From Acidobacteriota bacterium (GTDB lineage: Bacteria > Acidobacteriota > Vicinamibacteria > Vicinamibacterales > UBA2999), in NCBI GenBank assembly GCA_947465645.1, contig CANIBQ010000018.1, forward strand, positions 1 through 64,000: a DNA stretch of 64,000 nucleotides, read 5' to 3'. Position 1 is the stretch's first letter, and each line of letters opens with the position of its first letter. Shown piece by piece: positions 63,701-64,000 of this stretch. Made by a program: the position numbers and the translations under genes. The notes beneath the pieces were generated by a model that saw only the letters and a list, made by a program, of their open reading frames with translations, did not search any database and was not told the origin of the DNA.

Positions 63701-64000
63701 GGTCACCACCGGCGTCGACCGATCGCTCGACGGGGTCGCAACCGGCACACAGCGCGTGAACCAGGTGATGGACAACGTCTACGGCGACAAGACGGTGACC
63801 AATTGGTTCAATCCGGCGGCGTTCGCGCAGCCGGCTCTGGGAACCCATGGCAATTCGACCTACAACGCCTATCTGGGGCCCACCAACAAGACTCTGGATC
63901 TCTCCCTGGTCCGGTCGTTCCGTTTCGGGAGCACCAAGCGGATTGAAGCGAGGGTTGAGGCGTTCAATGCGCTCAACTGGTTCCGGCCGGGGGATCCGGT
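60741..64000 (+). CDS. Oar-like TonB-dependent receptor, cut by window edge
   Basis: 1086 codons are in the window; CCAGGAGG (60726-60733) is 7 bases before ATG and the signal is cut near GWAQ. A carboxypeptidase-regulatory-like domain (SSGAVLPGVTVIAVQTETGF) is followed by a plug with VGATIDSEQVEALPLEGRNA, AYLLDGAGHNNAFDG, FPDALQEFKVETSTQNAQ and VSLVTKSGTNALHGDVF. The barrel has FGGVAGGPILRDKLFFF and YAQDTWRASDKVTVNLGVRW. Compared with subfamily A it has ETRNPSVGATIDSEQ instead of the ISxVVENERIVE block, so it is a side branch. The visible end EARVEAFNALNWFRPGDP is about 20-25 residues before the expected terminal Phe. Confidence 0.92.
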   Translation, partial: MNRFVRPLLGALLVILLGATSGWAQATAQINGTVADSSGAVLPGVTVIAVQTETGFRREVVTDESGSYALLNLPTGPYRLEASLSGFRAFSQTGIVLQVGSNPVIPVAMQLGSLEETVSVEASAPLVETRNPSVGATIDSEQVEALPLEGRNAVSLITLAGAAADTGNTSRSMTSSRGIAISGGQAFGVAYLLDGAGHNNAFDGFNMPLPFPDALQEFKVETSTQNAQNGVHAGGTVSLVTKSGTNALHGDVFEFARHHRFNATSPFAGVDPATGKRRSDGLVRNQFGGVAGGPILRDKLFFFGAYQTSRSTQTPADLVAFVPTAAMMGGDFTAFASPACNRGTQVTLRAPFVGNRLTPAQISPAALAISRQLPATTDPCGRVTYSSPTKPVETQSIGKVDWQISQNHSLFGRAMLTTTFWDPPFANNGNLLSASLGGRDSDARSLAIGDTMVLSNTMVNNVRFTYHYTNVHRTHTEYFGPEDVGIKTFSYLDDVTLIAVSNAFNLGLGTEFDAFYRPHTYAFSDDLTMIRGNHQFGFGGNLSLNDWKTRSNVRAAGGFTINGGVTGLSLADFMAGSVFEFRQATPFVLDATQKNFGVYAQDTWRASDKVTVNLGVRWEPWFPQQHQNEAIYSFDTARFLAGERSKVYPDALPGFTYPGDPNFPSKAGLNADWMNFQPRMGVSWDPFGDGKTSVRAGYGLSGDFISGQFFFDASQAWPFGYEERLTGAAVGPLDDPWGGAGRVNPFPVTLGTGLAKVPGGLFIQVPPDLNGTRVHTWNLGVQRQISDSTAVSATYLGNRMNNIWGDVTGNPALLPANPTAPCTLRTTTGTQTFPNCSTAPINLRREISQANPVAGQFIGYLDWVTDQGWQRYHGVLLSAQRRSSNGISANGNYTWSTCEGTAQSNTGGNPLNVGTGYTRPQSLLNPPSNADELYELDKGPCSSSPTHIFNFIASAETPQFDSTAVRLLASGWRLSGIFRASSGNALRVTTGVDRSLDGVATGTQRVNQVMDNVYGDKTVTNWFNPAAFAQPALGTHGNSTYNAYLGPTNKTLDLSLVRSFRFGSTKRIEARVEAFNALNWFRPGDP

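Overview
The window is GC-rich, gene-dense bacterial DNA. I infer an Acidobacteriota of the Vicinamibacteria type. The grounds are the many very large Oar-like TonB-dependent outer-membrane proteins, an alternative-complex-III operon, cytochromes of the reaction-centre-cytochrome family, and runs of small DUF6152 proteins. No rRNA, tRNA, CRISPR, transposase or phage gene is visible. Taxonomy is inference; no marker gene is present.

Three families fill most of the window. (1) Ten TonB-dependent receptors (TBDTs): nine Oar-like with an N-terminal carboxypeptidase-regulatory-like domain, of which one is cut by each window edge, and one classical smaller receptor. (2) Ten small exported DUF6152 proteins whose predicted mature N-terminus is always His-His. 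(3) Fifteen exported proteins of an unnamed family, called here the DLSGxW family after its N-terminal motif. It also carries a (W/T)DGRxxP motif and a GxWEGDTLVVDT-like block; eleven members are typical and four divergent. DUF6152 and DLSGxW genes are usually adjacent, often with 4-bp overlaps or 1-10 bp gaps, and several pairs sit directly behind a TBDT. I take TBDT + DUF6152 + DLSGxW to be one repeated envelope module of unknown function.

Layout. 1-1098: start of a TBDT reading leftwards. 1525-1728: decayed 3' end of a reaction-centre-type cytochrome gene. 1779-4447: DUF6152/DLSGxW/DLSGxW/DUF6152. 4525-5688: diheme cytochrome, convergent. 5900-8551: two DUF6152-DLSGxW pairs ending in a hairpin terminator. 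8620-10325: Tat-exported amidohydrolase and a divergent membrane-anchored protein. 10332-20642 (minus): diheme cytochrome, membrane aminopropyltransferase-like fusion, TBDT, DLSGxW, TBDT. 20852-24703: two more DUF6152-DLSGxW pairs, a secreted orphan and a lone DLSGxW gene. 24756-25763: NHL-repeat protein. 25829-28066: classical TBDT. 28154-34020: alternative complex III operon (monoheme cytochrome, pentaheme ActA, split ActB, ActC, ActD). 34136-46665: TBDT-TBDT-DUF6152-DLSGxW-TBDT-DUF6152-DLSGxW. 46960-49845: TBDT of a third subtype. 50020-54605: a second copy of the TBDT-DUF6152-DLSGxW triplet. 54616-59417: four divergent DLSGxW relatives and a metallo-beta-lactamase-fold protein. 59508-60580: PEBP-like protein and the last DUF6152. 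60741-64000: TBDT cut by the right edge.

Non-coding structure includes GTAG-headed REP palindromes at four places (two as inverted pairs), near-consensus TTGACA promoters in front of individual TBDT genes, and repeated intercistronic leaders around 3030-4510. Function of the module is unknown. The neighbours (respiratory complex, exported cytochromes, amidohydrolase) fit uptake and periplasmic handling of an organic or metal substrate linked to respiration, but this is inference from context only.
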